This document shows, in pieces, positions 44,066-53,202 of a DNA stretch of 64,000 nucleotides. Location: positions 507,501 through 571,500 of the forward strand of contig NZ_CP104467.1 in NCBI RefSeq assembly GCF_025369935.1. Reading direction: 5' to 3'. The notes under the pieces were generated by a model. That model saw only the letters and a list, made by a program, of their open reading frames with translations, was not told the origin of the DNA and did not search any database. The stretch is from Paenibacillus andongensis. Its GTDB lineage: Bacteria > Bacillota > Bacilli > Paenibacillales > NBRC-103111. The translations under genes were made by a program, and so were the position numbers. The number at the start of each line of letters is the position of its first letter. Positions within the stretch are counted from its first letter, which is position 1.

Positions 44066-44590
44066 ATGACGTTGTTTGCCATATGTTTCTTTGTAGGCCT
44101 TGTACTTACGGTACTTGTTACGTTTTTTGGCGGCGATTTCTTTGAGTTCCATGCGGATCACGGGGCTGCCCATGGCCATGGTGGACCGTCTTTTTTTAAC
44201 TTATCTTCCATTTTAGCTAGTTTGACGGTGTTTGGCGGCATGGGGTATATGCTCAATCAAATTGGGATGACGAGTAGTTTGCTCATTCTGCTTATCGCGA
44301 TTGGTGCGGGTCTCCTCATAGGATGGCTCTTCTTCCTTCTCTACGCCAAAGTTATTTATAAGCATGACAACAGCATGAAAGAGAGCGATTTTGATCTGAG
44401 TGGTCAGTTAGGGAAGCTGTCTGTGCCGATTAATGGGAAGGGTATGGGCGAAATGATGTTTGTGATGCATGGCACTACGCGCTCCATCAGTGTTCGTTCT
44501 GAGAATGGGGAATCCATCCCGAAAGGGACAAAGGTCGTCGTTTTGCACATGAATAAAGGTATTGCGACGGTAACAAGGTTTAACCCATAA
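44066..44590 (+). CDS. NfeD-family membrane protein (YuaF-like)
   Basis: A 174-residue partner of flotillin. Two or three membrane helices (about 2-25, 50-75, 78-100) and a His-rich loop (HADHGAAHGHGG) precede a C-terminal OB-fold (GQLGKLSVPINGKGMGEMMF...VVVLHMNKGIATVTRF). NfeD proteins sit in membrane microdomains with flotillins. I start at ATG 44066 because GAGGGTGA lies eight bases upstream; the GTG at 44054 falls inside that site. The flotillin gene follows after 37 bases. Confidence 0.92.
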   Translation: MTLFAICFFVGLVLTVLVTFFGGDFFEFHADHGAAHGHGGPSFFNLSSILASLTVFGGMGYMLNQIGMTSSLLILLIAIGAGLLIGWLFFLLYAKVIYKHDNSMKESDFDLSGQLGKLSVPINGKGMGEMMFVMHGTTRSISVRSENGESIPKGTKVVVLHMNKGIATVTRFNP

Positions 44591-44627
44591 TAGCAGCTGC
44601 AATTAACTACAGGGAGGTTATGCGTTT

Positions 44628-46073
44628 ATGTTGGGAATTTTGTATACGGTTGTAGCGATTGTTGTTGTCGTTTTTATCTTACTGGGTTCGATTGTGAAAG
44701 CGTACAAGAAGGTACCGCCGAATGAAGCGATGATTGTGTACGGTTTAGGTGGAAAAAGGGTCGTACAAGGCGGCGGGACGTTCGTCATCCCTGGTTTTCA
44801 AAGCTATAAAACGATCTCCATGATGCTCATGAGCTTCGATGTGAAGCCGGATCAACCTATGTTTTCTCAGCAGGGCATACGGCTCAAAATTGAGGCGGTG
44901 GCTCAGATTAAAATCCAAAGTGATCCAGTCGCGATCGGTACAGCCTCGGAGCAGTTTCTTGACCACACACTGTTAGAGCGGGAAATGATGATATTGCATT
45001 CGGTAGAAGGGCATCTTCGCGGATTGGTTGGACAATTGACTGTGGAAGCCATTCTTAAGAATCCGGATGAGCTGAACAGCAAGATGAGGGAAACGTGCTC
45101 AGAGGATTTGGATAAAATGGGGCTGAGTCTCATCTCCTTCGTGCTCAAACGAGTGGCTGATGATCAAGGCTACATTGAGAACCTGGGCGTACCGGAAGTG
45201 GAGCGTATTCGCAAAAGTGCTAGTATTGCCAGAGCTGAAGTGGAGCGGGATATCCAAATTCGTCAGGCAGATACAGAGAAGGAATCCGCGATTCGTCGTG
45301 CAGAAGCCCATCAGTTAAAGATTGAGGCAGAGAGCGCCGCATCGGCGAAGGAAGCGCAGTACCGCAAAGAGCTTAGCATGAAGGAAGCGGAGTTTAAGCA
45401 GGAAACGACAAGCCGTCAGGCGGAAGCGGATTTGGCTTATGAATTGAAGCAGAAGCAGATTCAACAGTCGCTCGTAACGGAACAGGTGAAGATCCGGCAG
45501 ATGGAAGCGGAAGCGAACAAGACAGTTCGCCAGATTGAAGTCGAGCTGAAGGCGAAAGAGCTCGAAGCGTCGGTCATTAAGCCGGCTGAAGCGGAGAAAC
45601 TGGCTGCCATTATGCGCGCCGAAGTCAATAAGCAGAGGCAAATTCTCGAAGCCGAGGCGGATGCGGAGTCGACGAGAAAACGCGGCGAAGCGACTGCGGA
45701 AGCGGAGCTCGCCAAAGGGAAGGCGAATGCGGAAGTCGTCCGCTTGGCGGGGCTTGCGGAGGCTGAAGCGCTGGAGAAGAAGGCAGAGGCTTACAAACAG
45801 TATACGCAGGCCGCGGTTACGGTGGAGATTCTTCGCATACTGCCGGAATTGGCTGAGAAAATTGCGACGCCGCTAAGCAATGTAGATAAAATTACGGTGA
45901 TTTCACAAGATGGAACGACCTCAGGCGTGAATCGGATAACGGGCGATATTGCCAAAATGATCGCGCAAGTGCCGGAAATTACACAGACGCTAACGGGTAA
46001 AAGCGTGACAGATCTTGCGCGTGCATTTCTAGGCAAGGATAATGAACTTATTTTAAATAAGGAATCGGAATAA
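44628..46073 (+). CDS. floT: Flotillin-like protein
   Basis: A 481-residue scaffold of membrane microdomains. A short hydrophobic N-terminus (LYTVVAIVVVVFILLGSIV) is followed by an SPFH/PHB domain (about 30-200; VPPNEAMIVYGLGGKRVVQG) and a long Ala/Glu/Lys coiled coil (200-400), rich in EAE and KAEA repeats, with a flotillin C-terminus. It closely resembles Bacillus subtilis YuaG/FloT. GGGAGG is upstream of the ATG. Transcribed with nfeD from the ECF promoter, so likely a response to cell-envelope stress. Confidence 0.96.
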   Translation: MLGILYTVVAIVVVVFILLGSIVKAYKKVPPNEAMIVYGLGGKRVVQGGGTFVIPGFQSYKTISMMLMSFDVKPDQPMFSQQGIRLKIEAVAQIKIQSDPVAIGTASEQFLDHTLLEREMMILHSVEGHLRGLVGQLTVEAILKNPDELNSKMRETCSEDLDKMGLSLISFVLKRVADDQGYIENLGVPEVERIRKSASIARAEVERDIQIRQADTEKESAIRRAEAHQLKIEAESAASAKEAQYRKELSMKEAEFKQETTSRQAEADLAYELKQKQIQQSLVTEQVKIRQMEAEANKTVRQIEVELKAKELEASVIKPAEAEKLAAIMRAEVNKQRQILEAEADAESTRKRGEATAEAELAKGKANAEVVRLAGLAEAEALEKKAEAYKQYTQAAVTVEILRILPELAEKIATPLSNVDKITVISQDGTTSGVNRITGDIAKMIAQVPEITQTLTGKSVTDLARAFLGKDNELILNKESE

Positions 46074-46102
46074 CGTGAATGTAATTGAGCAATTGAGCAA
46101 TG

Positions 46103-46132
46103 TCCTCGGCTTTCAGGCTGAGGATTTTTTTT
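46103..46132 (+). terminator. Terminator after floT
   Basis: TCCTCGGC pairs with GCTGAGGA (one wobble), followed by eight T. Confidence 0.92.
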
Positions 46133-46244
46133 GTTAAAAATGTTTTAGATTTAAAGCGCAAACGGTTGAATTGCTATACAATGAAAAAAACACTGGATTT
46201 CACCTTAGTGATCGTTAGTTTCAAAGAAATGAGGATTTTACATC

Positions 46245-47729
46245 GTGCAGATATACAGAAAGTTTCTACGGAATTTATTGCTAAATTATATCATGGGCTC
46301 TGGGATCGCTGTTGTTGTAGTAGGCGGAGTTATCATTTCTACAACTCTATCGATTTCAAATGCGGAAATGATGCGCGTATTCTTCATAATGATCACCTCG
46401 CTATGCGTGATGATACTTGCTGAAATCGCAGTGTTTCGCAAGCACATGAAGCCGATTCGCCAGATGCTGGAGCAGGAGACTCCGGATCTAGCGGCCATCC
46501 GAGAAGCCTATTTGCAAACGCACCGATTTCCGGCGCTTTCGGTGATGCGGATCATGGGCCCGCACTTTCTTGGCTTATCGATCCCTGCTATGACGATGGC
46601 TAGTATCGGGATTGCACGAGGTTGGTTATCTCTACCGGTTTATTACATTGGACTCGCCGGTATCGGGGCGGTTCTTGTTGCTAGCATGCATGCTTTACTT
46701 GAGTTCTTCACGACAGCTCAGGCCATTCGACCGGTGCTCATACATATACGGGAAGTGGGACAGCGACTTTATGGTGAAGATGTTTCCTTGGATGGACGAG
46801 TCATCGTATCGATTCAACGAAAGTTTCAGCTAAGCGCTTTTCTAATTGGAACTATGCCGCTCTTTCTATTTAGTTTAGCAACCCAAATTCGTTTGATTTC
46901 ACAGTCCTCGGAGTTGACGGTCGATTATTGGAAATGGGCGGGGATCATTTTACTGCTTGGTGTCGGTTTTTCCTCTTTAGGGGCGCGCATGCTGGCAAGA
47001 GACATTCAGCAGCCAATAGGAGATTTATATAGGGCAATGAAAGAAGTCCAATCCGGTGACCTGCAAGTAAGAGCCTCGGACTTATATTCAGATGAATTTT
47101 CGCGGCTTGTTGCGGGCTTCAACCACATGGTTAAGGGTCTTGAAACGCGTGAGAAAATGAACAACCAATTGCTGCAGAGCTACTATTCCACATTAGCTGC
47201 TGCACTAGATGCTCGGGACGCCTATACAGCAGGTCATTCGACGCGTGTCGCCAAGTATTCGTTGATGATTGGACGAGCTGTAGATTTGAACGAGCACGAG
47301 CTAGATCTATTGAACAAGACCGCTCTACTGCATGATATCGGCAAAATTGGTGTGCGCGACGATGTGCTGCTGAAGGAAAGTCGGCTCACCGACGAGGAGT
47401 TCGAGCAAATCAAGCTGCACCCCGTGCTCGGTGAATCGATTTTGAAACAAATCGAGCCCGCTGAGGCTATGGCGCCTCTGCTTCCAGGCGTGCGCTCTCA
47501 TCATGAGCGCTATGATGGCGGCGGGTATCCGGATGGCCTGAAGGGCCTGGATATCCCCGAGTTCGGCCGCATCATTGCGGTAGCTGATGCCTTCGATGCC
47601 ATGACTTCCGATCGTCCTTATCGGAAAGGGATGCCGGCCCGGAAGGCACTGGCCATTCTCGCTGAGGGAAAGGGGACCCAGTGGGATCCCCGATTCGCTC
47701 AAAGGTTTATTGATGTTTATAAGGTTTAG
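46245..47729 (+). CDS. HAMP + HD-GYP phosphodiesterase, membrane-bound
   Basis: 494 residues. At least six membrane helices in two blocks (about 15-65 and 105-240) are followed by HAMP (about 250-305) and an HD-GYP domain (about 310-490) with the metal site HDIGKIGV, the HHERYDGGGYPDGLKG loop and DAFDAMTSDRPYR. The intact HHExxDGxGYP motif argues for c-di-GMP hydrolysis. The start is GTG with GAGGA nine bases upstream. It is monocistronic between two terminators. The cognate cyclase could be the GGDEF protein at 60.6 kb. Confidence 0.93.
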   Translation: MQIYRKFLRNLLLNYIMGSGIAVVVVGGVIISTTLSISNAEMMRVFFIMITSLCVMILAEIAVFRKHMKPIRQMLEQETPDLAAIREAYLQTHRFPALSVMRIMGPHFLGLSIPAMTMASIGIARGWLSLPVYYIGLAGIGAVLVASMHALLEFFTTAQAIRPVLIHIREVGQRLYGEDVSLDGRVIVSIQRKFQLSAFLIGTMPLFLFSLATQIRLISQSSELTVDYWKWAGIILLLGVGFSSLGARMLARDIQQPIGDLYRAMKEVQSGDLQVRASDLYSDEFSRLVAGFNHMVKGLETREKMNNQLLQSYYSTLAAALDARDAYTAGHSTRVAKYSLMIGRAVDLNEHELDLLNKTALLHDIGKIGVRDDVLLKESRLTDEEFEQIKLHPVLGESILKQIEPAEAMAPLLPGVRSHHERYDGGGYPDGLKGLDIPEFGRIIAVADAFDAMTSDRPYRKGMPARKALAILAEGKGTQWDPRFAQRFIDVYKV

Positions 47730-47738
47730 AGAAGGAAA

Positions 47739-47781
47739 GGTCTCACAGCCGCGGGGTTTGCGGGTTGTGAGGCCTTTTTTT
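47739..47781 (+). terminator. Terminator after the HD-GYP gene
   Basis: GTCTCACAGCCGC pairs with GCGGGTTGTGAGGC, then seven T. Confidence 0.9.
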
Positions 47782-47832
47782 GTTGTTGAATGGGTGCGAG
47801 GAGAGTTATCGGGTGGAAGGAGGGGACTTGAT

Positions 47833-47962
47833 GGCTTTAGTGATGTTTTACATCGCTAAAGCTAGTGTTGACTAGCTAGTTGTTGAGTTAGCGATGTTTT
47901 ATAGCGTTAAAGTTGCTGATGAGTGGGAGAAAGCGGGCATCCTGTGGCTTTGTAGCGCTTAA
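47833..47962. repeat. Intergenic hairpin array B (TAGCGATG family)
   Basis: Unit 1 is a 29-base hairpin at 47834-47862 (GCTTTAGTGATGT pairing with ACATCGCTAAAGC). Unit 2 at 47888-47910 has the related TTAGCGATGTTTTATAGCG. A half unit TAGCGCTTAAC lies near 47952. Unit cores start 51 bases apart, then about 61. The 47730-48034 interval otherwise holds only the terminator and a TATAAT-like box near 47999 before yfiT. Confidence 0.6.
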
Positions 47963-48034
47963 CCCTTCCACATTATGGGCAGTCTAGCAAAACTCCGCTA
48001 TAATAGAGAAAAAGATGCTGGAGGTTGGTCATAT

Positions 48035-48562
48035 ATGGATGAATTGCGCTTCCCTATTGGATTGTTTGCACACGAAGGTGAAATTTCACGAGAACAGTTG
48101 CAAGAGTGGATGGCTGATATCGAGTCGACGCCAAGTAGGCTCCGTGAGGCGGTTGCCGGGCTGTCTGATGAGCAGCTGGATACGCCTTATCGCCCAGGAG
48201 GGTGGACGCTGCGACAAGTCGTGCATCACGTAGCAGACAGCCATATGAACAGCTACACAAGGTTTAAACTGGCGCTGACGGAGGAAGAGCCGACGATCAG
48301 ACCTTACTACGAGGAGCGCTGGGCTGAGCTTAGCGATGGCAAGTCGGCTCCGGTGGAGTTGTCGCTGACCTTGCTAGATGCATTGCACAGCCGCTGGATG
48401 ATGGTTCTGCACGATATGCAGCATGAGCAGTTTGCACGTGCATTCGTACATCCAGAGTCGGGGAAGACGATTCGACTGGATTGGAACGTTGGCAATTACG
48501 CATGGCATGGTAATCATCATATTGCCCACATTACGAGCTTGCGCGCTCGCAGGGGCTGGTAA
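48035..48562 (+). CDS. yfiT: YfiT-type DinB-fold metal-dependent hydrolase/bacillithiol transferase
   Basis: 175 residues, strongly like Bacillus subtilis YfiT: LRFPIGLF, IESTPSRLREAVAGLSDEQLDTPYRPGGWT, RQVVHHVADSHMNSY, RLDWNVGNYAWHGNHHIAHI. The three zinc histidines of the DinB-like four-helix bundle are in VVHHVADSH and HGNHHIAHI. Relatives conjugate bacillithiol or act on metal-bound thiols. GGAGG lies ten bases before ATG 48035; an upstream frame start at 47975 is not supported. Confidence 0.92.
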   Translation: MDELRFPIGLFAHEGEISREQLQEWMADIESTPSRLREAVAGLSDEQLDTPYRPGGWTLRQVVHHVADSHMNSYTRFKLALTEEEPTIRPYYEERWAELSDGKSAPVELSLTLLDALHSRWMMVLHDMQHEQFARAFVHPESGKTIRLDWNVGNYAWHGNHHIAHITSLRARRGW

Positions 48563-48569
48563 ACAACGA

Positions 48570-48604
48570 AAACCCGTCAAGTCCCAGGACTTAACGGGTT
48601 TTTC
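48570..48604. terminator. Shared terminator of yfiT and the anti-sigma gene
   Basis: AACCCGTCAAGTCC pairs with GGACTTAACGGGTT, with T-runs on both sides. It overlaps the last codons of the leftward gene. Confidence 0.9.
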
Positions 48605-49907
48605 CATTATCCACTTCGACACTGAAGTTCGATTCAGCCTGGTCAGCATTCAAATAACGTCCGACTTTATCGATCCACTCTTGTACGTAGTGATCGGTTG
48701 CCCACTGCGCCATGACGAGTTTCTCGCCAGGCTGGAGGTCTATGCTAAGCTGTGGAGCATTCCCCGGCGCTTGCCCGTAAGGGTAGAACTTGAGCTTGCC
48801 GTTCTCGAAAATGACGATCATATCATTCATCGGCGAAGTTAACGCATCGGTTGCTAACGGCCACGAAGACTGAATGGCGCTCCAGGAGCAGCAAAGCTCA
48901 TCGTGATTGATGACTTTATCAGGCAGCTCGCGCGGGAAGTCGTGAAGAACGTAGTTATCTGGTGTCGCTGCACTACTTCGCGGCGTCTCAGCGACCTTGC
49001 CGACCCAGCGGCCTGGTTCACGTTGGACGGTCCAGCTTTGGCCTGTAATCTCTCCAAGCAATTTGGTAGAGCTGCTCGGTACATTTGCAAGAAGGCTGCT
49101 GATGCTGCTGCTATACAGATCGGTGAGCGATACATGGTTCTTGTCCACCGGTTTATTATAGAACTGTACGGTATGCCCTTCCTTTAATTGTGGGAGGGTA
49201 CGAACCCAGATGCGTTCCGCTTGGTAAGGGGCATTACCTCGCCAAGCCTCCTCCGATTCAGCGATGGAAACATATTGATTCCCAGCGAATAACAGGGTCT
49301 CCACGCGATTTAACTGTTCGTCAGCCTGATCTGGGAACACTTCTGGTTTCACGGGCTGGTCCGCTAAATGAGCGGATAAATAGTGGATCTCGTCTGTTTT
49401 CGTTTTGTGAACCAAGGAATCGATTTTCCAAAAATTTTGCTTATAAGGCATGAGAATTCCCGTGCCCTCGGAGGTCTTCTGCAGTTGGCCGCGAACCGGC
49501 GCTATAAGCATTGTTCGATAAGTACTGTAACGAATGGGTCCTAAAGCATGCTGAGCCTCAGTATTGTTAGATTCACGCTCGGTCCTTAGCCCAATAAGCA
49601 GTGCGGTGCTTATTGGGGCTGGTGACGAACTAGTGGACGCAGCAGTCGTAACAGAAGCATCCATTGCAGGAGCCGCATCACTTTGAGTATGAATTGTATG
49701 CCATGGGAAGAGCAGTAACGCAGCAGCTATTGCGCCGAGTCCGGCGAAACAGAGTAGGGGCTTTACCTTCGGCTTCGCTCGTTCCTTCCGCTCAATCGCT
49801 TCTTCGATCTCGCCCTGAAGCTTGGAAGTAAAGCCAGTTTGCTTAAGCGGTCCTGATTCCAATTGCTTATGTAAATCATCTGGATCAGGAGTTTTCAAGC
49901 GCTTCAC
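48591..49907 (-). CDS. Putative membrane anti-sigma factor for the adjacent ECF sigma
   Basis: 438 residues: a charged cytoplasmic N-terminus (1-48) that could bind the sigma factor, one membrane helix (about 50-68, LLCFAGLGAIAAALLLFPW), a Ser/Thr/Ala-rich linker, and a 340-residue extracytoplasmic domain I do not recognise, rich in Trp and Tyr. Position decides the call: it overlaps the ECF sigma gene by 23 bases, the usual arrangement for sigma/anti-sigma pairs. No HCC zinc motif is present, so it is not a classic ZAS anti-sigma; it is closer to RsiX/RsiV-like designs. Confidence 0.72.
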   Translation of the reverse strand: MKRLKTPDPDDLHKQLESGPLKQTGFTSKLQGEIEEAIERKERAKPKVKPLLCFAGLGAIAAALLLFPWHTIHTQSDAAPAMDASVTTAASTSSSPAPISTALLIGLRTERESNNTEAQHALGPIRYSTYRTMLIAPVRGQLQKTSEGTGILMPYKQNFWKIDSLVHKTKTDEIHYLSAHLADQPVKPEVFPDQADEQLNRVETLLFAGNQYVSIAESEEAWRGNAPYQAERIWVRTLPQLKEGHTVQFYNKPVDKNHVSLTDLYSSSISSLLANVPSSSTKLLGEITGQSWTVQREPGRWVGKVAETPRSSAATPDNYVLHDFPRELPDKVINHDELCCSWSAIQSSWPLATDALTSPMNDMIVIFENGKLKFYPYGQAPGNAPQLSIDLQPGEKLVMAQWATDHYVQEWIDKVGRYLNADQAESNFSVEVDNGKTR

Positions 49908-50451
49908 GCTCCTTCAAACTGATCACCTTGAGTCTGGCGTGGTGAAGTCGGGATTTAACGGTTCCCTCCGAGATGTTAAGGATGGCAGCCATTTCTTTCG
50001 TTGAGAGCTGATAATGGGCATGCAAAATTAGAATTTCTCTGTATTTTGGGGACAGAGATATCACTTTTTTCCATATATCGCTAGCATATAATTTCTCCAT
50101 GGCTTCTGTTTCTGCCGATTGTGATGTGCCTGCAGATTGAATGAAGCCCACTAGTGTAACTTTGCGCCAGAATGCTTTACGTAGGTAGTCATATGCGGTA
50201 TTACGTGTAATGGTAAGCAGCCAGGTTTTGACCGAAGCTTCGCCGCGGAATGTAGTAAGATTGCGATATACTTTCAAGAAAGCATCCTGCGTAATGTCAT
50301 CAGCTAAATCTGAATTCCGGCAAATACTAAACGCATAATTCCAGACGTCATTCCCATAAGTTTCCATTATATTACGAAGAATCACTTTCTGATCCGTGGT
50401 TTCAGATACGTACTTTAAATATTCAAATACATGGACACCGGTCGTCTCCAT
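49885..50451 (-). CDS. ECF-family RNA polymerase sigma factor
   Basis: A 188-residue sigma-70 factor with only regions 2 and 4. Region 2 is YGNDVWNYAFSICRNSDLADDITQDAFLKVYRNL; region 4 is LSPKYREILILHAHYQLSTKEMAAILNISEGTVKSRLHHARLKV. AGGTGAGAGA precedes the ATG. The gene has an ECF-type promoter (50495-50472) of its own and shares that class with nfeD-floT, so it is probably autoregulated and envelope-stress related. It resembles the sigma-W/X/M group, but I cannot place it exactly. Confidence 0.93.
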   Translation of the reverse strand: METTGVHVFEYLKYVSETTDQKVILRNIMETYGNDVWNYAFSICRNSDLADDITQDAFLKVYRNLTTFRGEASVKTWLLTITRNTAYDYLRKAFWRKVTLVGFIQSAGTSQSAETEAMEKLYASDIWKKVISLSPKYREILILHAHYQLSTKEMAAILNISEGTVKSRLHHARLKVISLKEREALENS

Positions 50452-50471
50452 TCTCTCACCTCTCTGAATTA

Positions 50472-50495
50472 GACGTTACAAGCACAAAAAAGTTC
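50472..50495 (-). promoter_or_regulatory. Autoregulatory ECF promoter
   Basis: Minus strand GAAC followed by a T-run (50495-50492), 16 bases, CGTC (50475-50472), 20 bases before the start codon. Same AAC-N16-CGTC layout as the nfeD-floT promoter. Confidence 0.7.
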
Positions 50496-50691
50496 GTTTT
50501 TTTTAAAAAAATCATGCCTTATAGGATTCGAAAGTGAATTGGCAGATGGGTCGGACTTCTACGAATAATTTGAAAAATGACATAGCTCGAAATCTGGAGG
50601 AGATTTGCTTCAAGGGAGAGAATCGATGAGAGACATCTTTTTGCAGCGGTAAAGAAGAATCTACAATAAAACTCTTAAGGCGGTGGGGCTC

Positions 50692-52407
50692 TTGGTTTCT
50701 TTTATACATTCAATACGCTTTAAGTTTCTGATAAGTTTTGTCACTCTGATCTTGCTGTTTATGGTTTCAACTGGACTATCCTATCAAATGGTACAATCAA
50801 CTAAGCTCAGTGCAAATGAACAAATGGCCAGTATGACCAACGAAAAGATTGCCTTATCTTTAAAAAGCATGGTAGGCATTCTCTACAGTAATCAAGCAGA
50901 TTTGATCATCAACGAAAATAAAGAGATTATTCAGGAATATCAAGAGAACTCGAAGGCATTTCTTGAAATGGTTGAAAGTATACATGCATCGGCCAGCACG
51001 GATGAAGAGCGCCAGTGGGCCGGGAATATTGTTAAGCAAAGCCAACTGTACATCGAGATGTTCGATAAGGTGGTAGCGGTCTATAACAATCAAAATAAAT
51101 ATACAGCTCAACAGTTGAAAGCGGAATATAAGAAAGTAGACGATGAAACCGATGAAGCCAAAAATCAAATTTACGAGTTAACAGATAAACTTGTGCTTGC
51201 ATATGACAAGAAGTACGCAGAAGCGCAAAACAAATTAGATCATGATATGTCGCAATTGGTGAAGACTTTGATTATTTCTAGCGTAGCTGTTGTTGTGATT
51301 GGATTAATTCTAGCTTTTACATTAGAGCGGTTGATCACGAGGCCTATTACGAGAGCAGTAGGTTTCTTGCGTCGCGTTGCAAGTGGCGACCTTACCACGC
51401 GTCTGGATGGGAAGATGAGTAAGGATGAAACTGGGCAATTAATTGATGCTTGTAATAATATGGTGGGTCAACTTCGCTCCCTTCTGCATGAAGCCGCCGT
51501 GAATGCGGACGCGGTTCAACATTCTGGGGGTCAGCTGGGGAACCACGCAAGGCTTACCATACAAGCAACGAGTGAAATCGCTCATGCAATTGATGTAGTC
51601 GCTGCGGGAAATGCGGCACAGGATCAAGGTGCATCTGAAAGCGCAAGAGCCATGGAAGAGATGGCCATAGGGATTCAGCGTATGGCAGAATCCTCATCTA
51701 CAGTAGCGGCAGCCTCCTTAGATGCTAGGGAAGATGCGAAGCGAGGTCATGCGACCATTGCAGATTCCATCCACCAAATGAATCGGATTGAGCAATCCGT
51801 GCAAACCTCTACGCAAATTATTGATCGAGTAGGGGAAAGATCGCAGGAAATCCATCATATTGTGGATGTCATCACAGGGATCGCTTCACAAACGAATCTA
51901 CTAGCGCTTAACGCATCGATTGAAGCCGCAAGAGCAGGGGAGCATGGCAGAGGCTTTGCTGTCGTGGCTACGGAAGTAAGGAAGTTAGCTGAGCAAGCGA
52001 TCCAGTCTACTTCGCAAATCAATGATATTATTAAAGGAATACAAGAAGATGCCTTGGCTTCTGTGACTTCCATGCAGGAGGTGAAGGATGAGGTGCAGCA
52101 CGGTGTGCAGCTAATCATACAGTCAGGTGACATGTTTGGAGGGATTCTTCAAGCCATCGCCAATATCTCTGAACAGGTGCAGGATCTTTCCTCTGCCACA
52201 GAAGAAATGTCCGCTGGATCTCAGGAAGTGTCTGCTTCCATTGCGGAGATGGCTCATCTAGCTAAGCAATCATCGCAGCAATCCCAAACCATTGTGTCTC
52301 ATACGAAAGAGCAATTGTACGCGATGGAAGCCATTGATAAATCGGTCATTAGTCTTAGCGAAACGGCGGAAGCCTTACAAAGTGTTGTTGGACGGTTTAA
52401 AGTGTAG
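50692..52407 (+). CDS. Methyl-accepting chemotaxis protein
   Basis: 571 residues. Membrane helix 1 (about 8-30) and helix 2 (about 192-212) enclose a four-helix-bundle sensor domain rich in Gln/Asn/Lys. HAMP follows (about 213-265), then the signalling domain with the conserved tip [29 protein letters not shown]. It transmits to CheA/CheW, which are not in the window. The likely start is TTG 50692 with AAGGCGG nine bases upstream; GTG 50683 is too near. A gene of unknown function follows on the same strand without a terminator. Confidence 0.93.
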   Translation: MVSFIHSIRFKFLISFVTLILLFMVSTGLSYQMVQSTKLSANEQMASMTNEKIALSLKSMVGILYSNQADLIINENKEIIQEYQENSKAFLEMVESIHASASTDEERQWAGNIVKQSQLYIEMFDKVVAVYNNQNKYTAQQLKAEYKKVDDETDEAKNQIYELTDKLVLAYDKKYAEAQNKLDHDMSQLVKTLIISSVAVVVIGLILAFTLERLITRPITRAVGFLRRVASGDLTTRLDGKMSKDETGQLIDACNNMVGQLRSLLHEAAVNADAVQHSGGQLGNHARLTIQATSEIAHAIDVVAAGNAAQDQGASESARAMEEMAIGIQRMAESSSTVAAASLDAREDAKRGHATIADSIHQMNRIEQSVQTSTQIIDRVGERSQEIHHIVDVITGIASQTNLLALNASIEAARAGEHGRGFAVVATEVRKLAEQAIQSTSQINDIIKGIQEDALASVTSMQEVKDEVQHGVQLIIQSGDMFGGILQAIANISEQVQDLSSATEEMSAGSQEVSASIAEMAHLAKQSSQQSQTIVSHTKEQLYAMEAIDKSVISLSETAEALQSVVGRFKV

Positions 52408-52530
52408 GAGCATCACATTAAAGAGGTATAAGATCATTCAAGTGGTGTCTTGACAATAGAAGGCCTTAACGCGCAATATGAAGTAAGGACACTGGATGAA
52501 AGATCAGGTCCTTCGGAGAGGGAGAACACC

Positions 52531-52980
52531 ATGAATTTCGTTGAGCATATAGTGGATCATTTGCGGTCTGGACAAATTAAAAACTATCCACAGCCGATTG
52601 CTCTGAACTTGGGCTTAGCTTATACAGTTAAACTGGAAGACAGGAAGACGAATTTAATTTGGCTGCCTTTCGAATTTACAGGTCTTGCTTACATTGATAT
52701 GGGGCAACTAGTGAACGTTCATCCTTATTATCGAGGCGTTATTATTGAGGAAATCGAACTCTCGCGCGGGACGGATCTGCATAAGCCGCAAACGGAGGAA
52801 GCTTTCATCAAAGCAATATTTGTGAAAAGCTGGGAGATGCATAAACTGCTGCAACAAGAAAAGTATGCGAGTTTACAGGGGAATGCTCCAGATTTCCTGA
52901 CCAAAATGTTGTACATAACAGATTGGCTGCGCTATTATAATTCAGTTATAACCGTGGGTGCTGGGAAAAAGATCGGCTAA
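52531..52980 (+). CDS. Conserved-looking cytoplasmic protein of unknown function
   Basis: 149 residues with no signal or membrane helix. A beta-rich first half (NYPQPIALNLGLAYTVKLED, LIWLPFEFTGLAYIDMGQLV) is followed by a helical second half. I do not recognise it. ATG 52531 has GAGAGGG upstream; the frame opens earlier at 52450 without a ribosome site. It lies 123 bases after the chemoreceptor gene and before a terminator, so cotranscription with the receptor is likely. Confidence 0.72.
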   Translation: MNFVEHIVDHLRSGQIKNYPQPIALNLGLAYTVKLEDRKTNLIWLPFEFTGLAYIDMGQLVNVHPYYRGVIIEEIELSRGTDLHKPQTEEAFIKAIFVKSWEMHKLLQQEKYASLQGNAPDFLTKMLYITDWLRYYNSVITVGAGKKIG

Positions 52981-53003
52981 ATGAGCTGTTTATCGATGGA
53001 AAG

Positions 53004-53047
53004 TAAGGACTGTGTTTTCTACCTGTGTAGAAAGCATGGTCTTTTTG
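53004..53047 (+). terminator. Terminator after the chemoreceptor operon
   Basis: TTTTCTAC-CTGT-GTAGAAA core with outer GGAC/GTC pairs, followed by CTTTTTGC. Confidence 0.82.
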
Positions 53048-53202
53048 CATACCCATCCCTATGGCTATAGTCCCAAGGTGGATAGTTCTTGGCCCCTTGG
53101 ATCACTAGGCTTTAAGCCTGTTCTCAAAGCATAGTAGAAGGCTTATCCTAAAGACTGGTGTAAACGATGCCAAAAACTCATGGAGAAGCGGAGAGTAATA
53201 AG

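Noticed and set aside
50626..50652. Eight-codon frame before the chemoreceptor gene
   Set aside because: It has a GGGAGAG site but is too short to support and no regulatory logic is visible.
53048..53202. Possible riboswitch before the SLH gene
   Set aside because: I compared it by eye with c-di-GMP, TPP and preQ1 patterns and found no conserved core.
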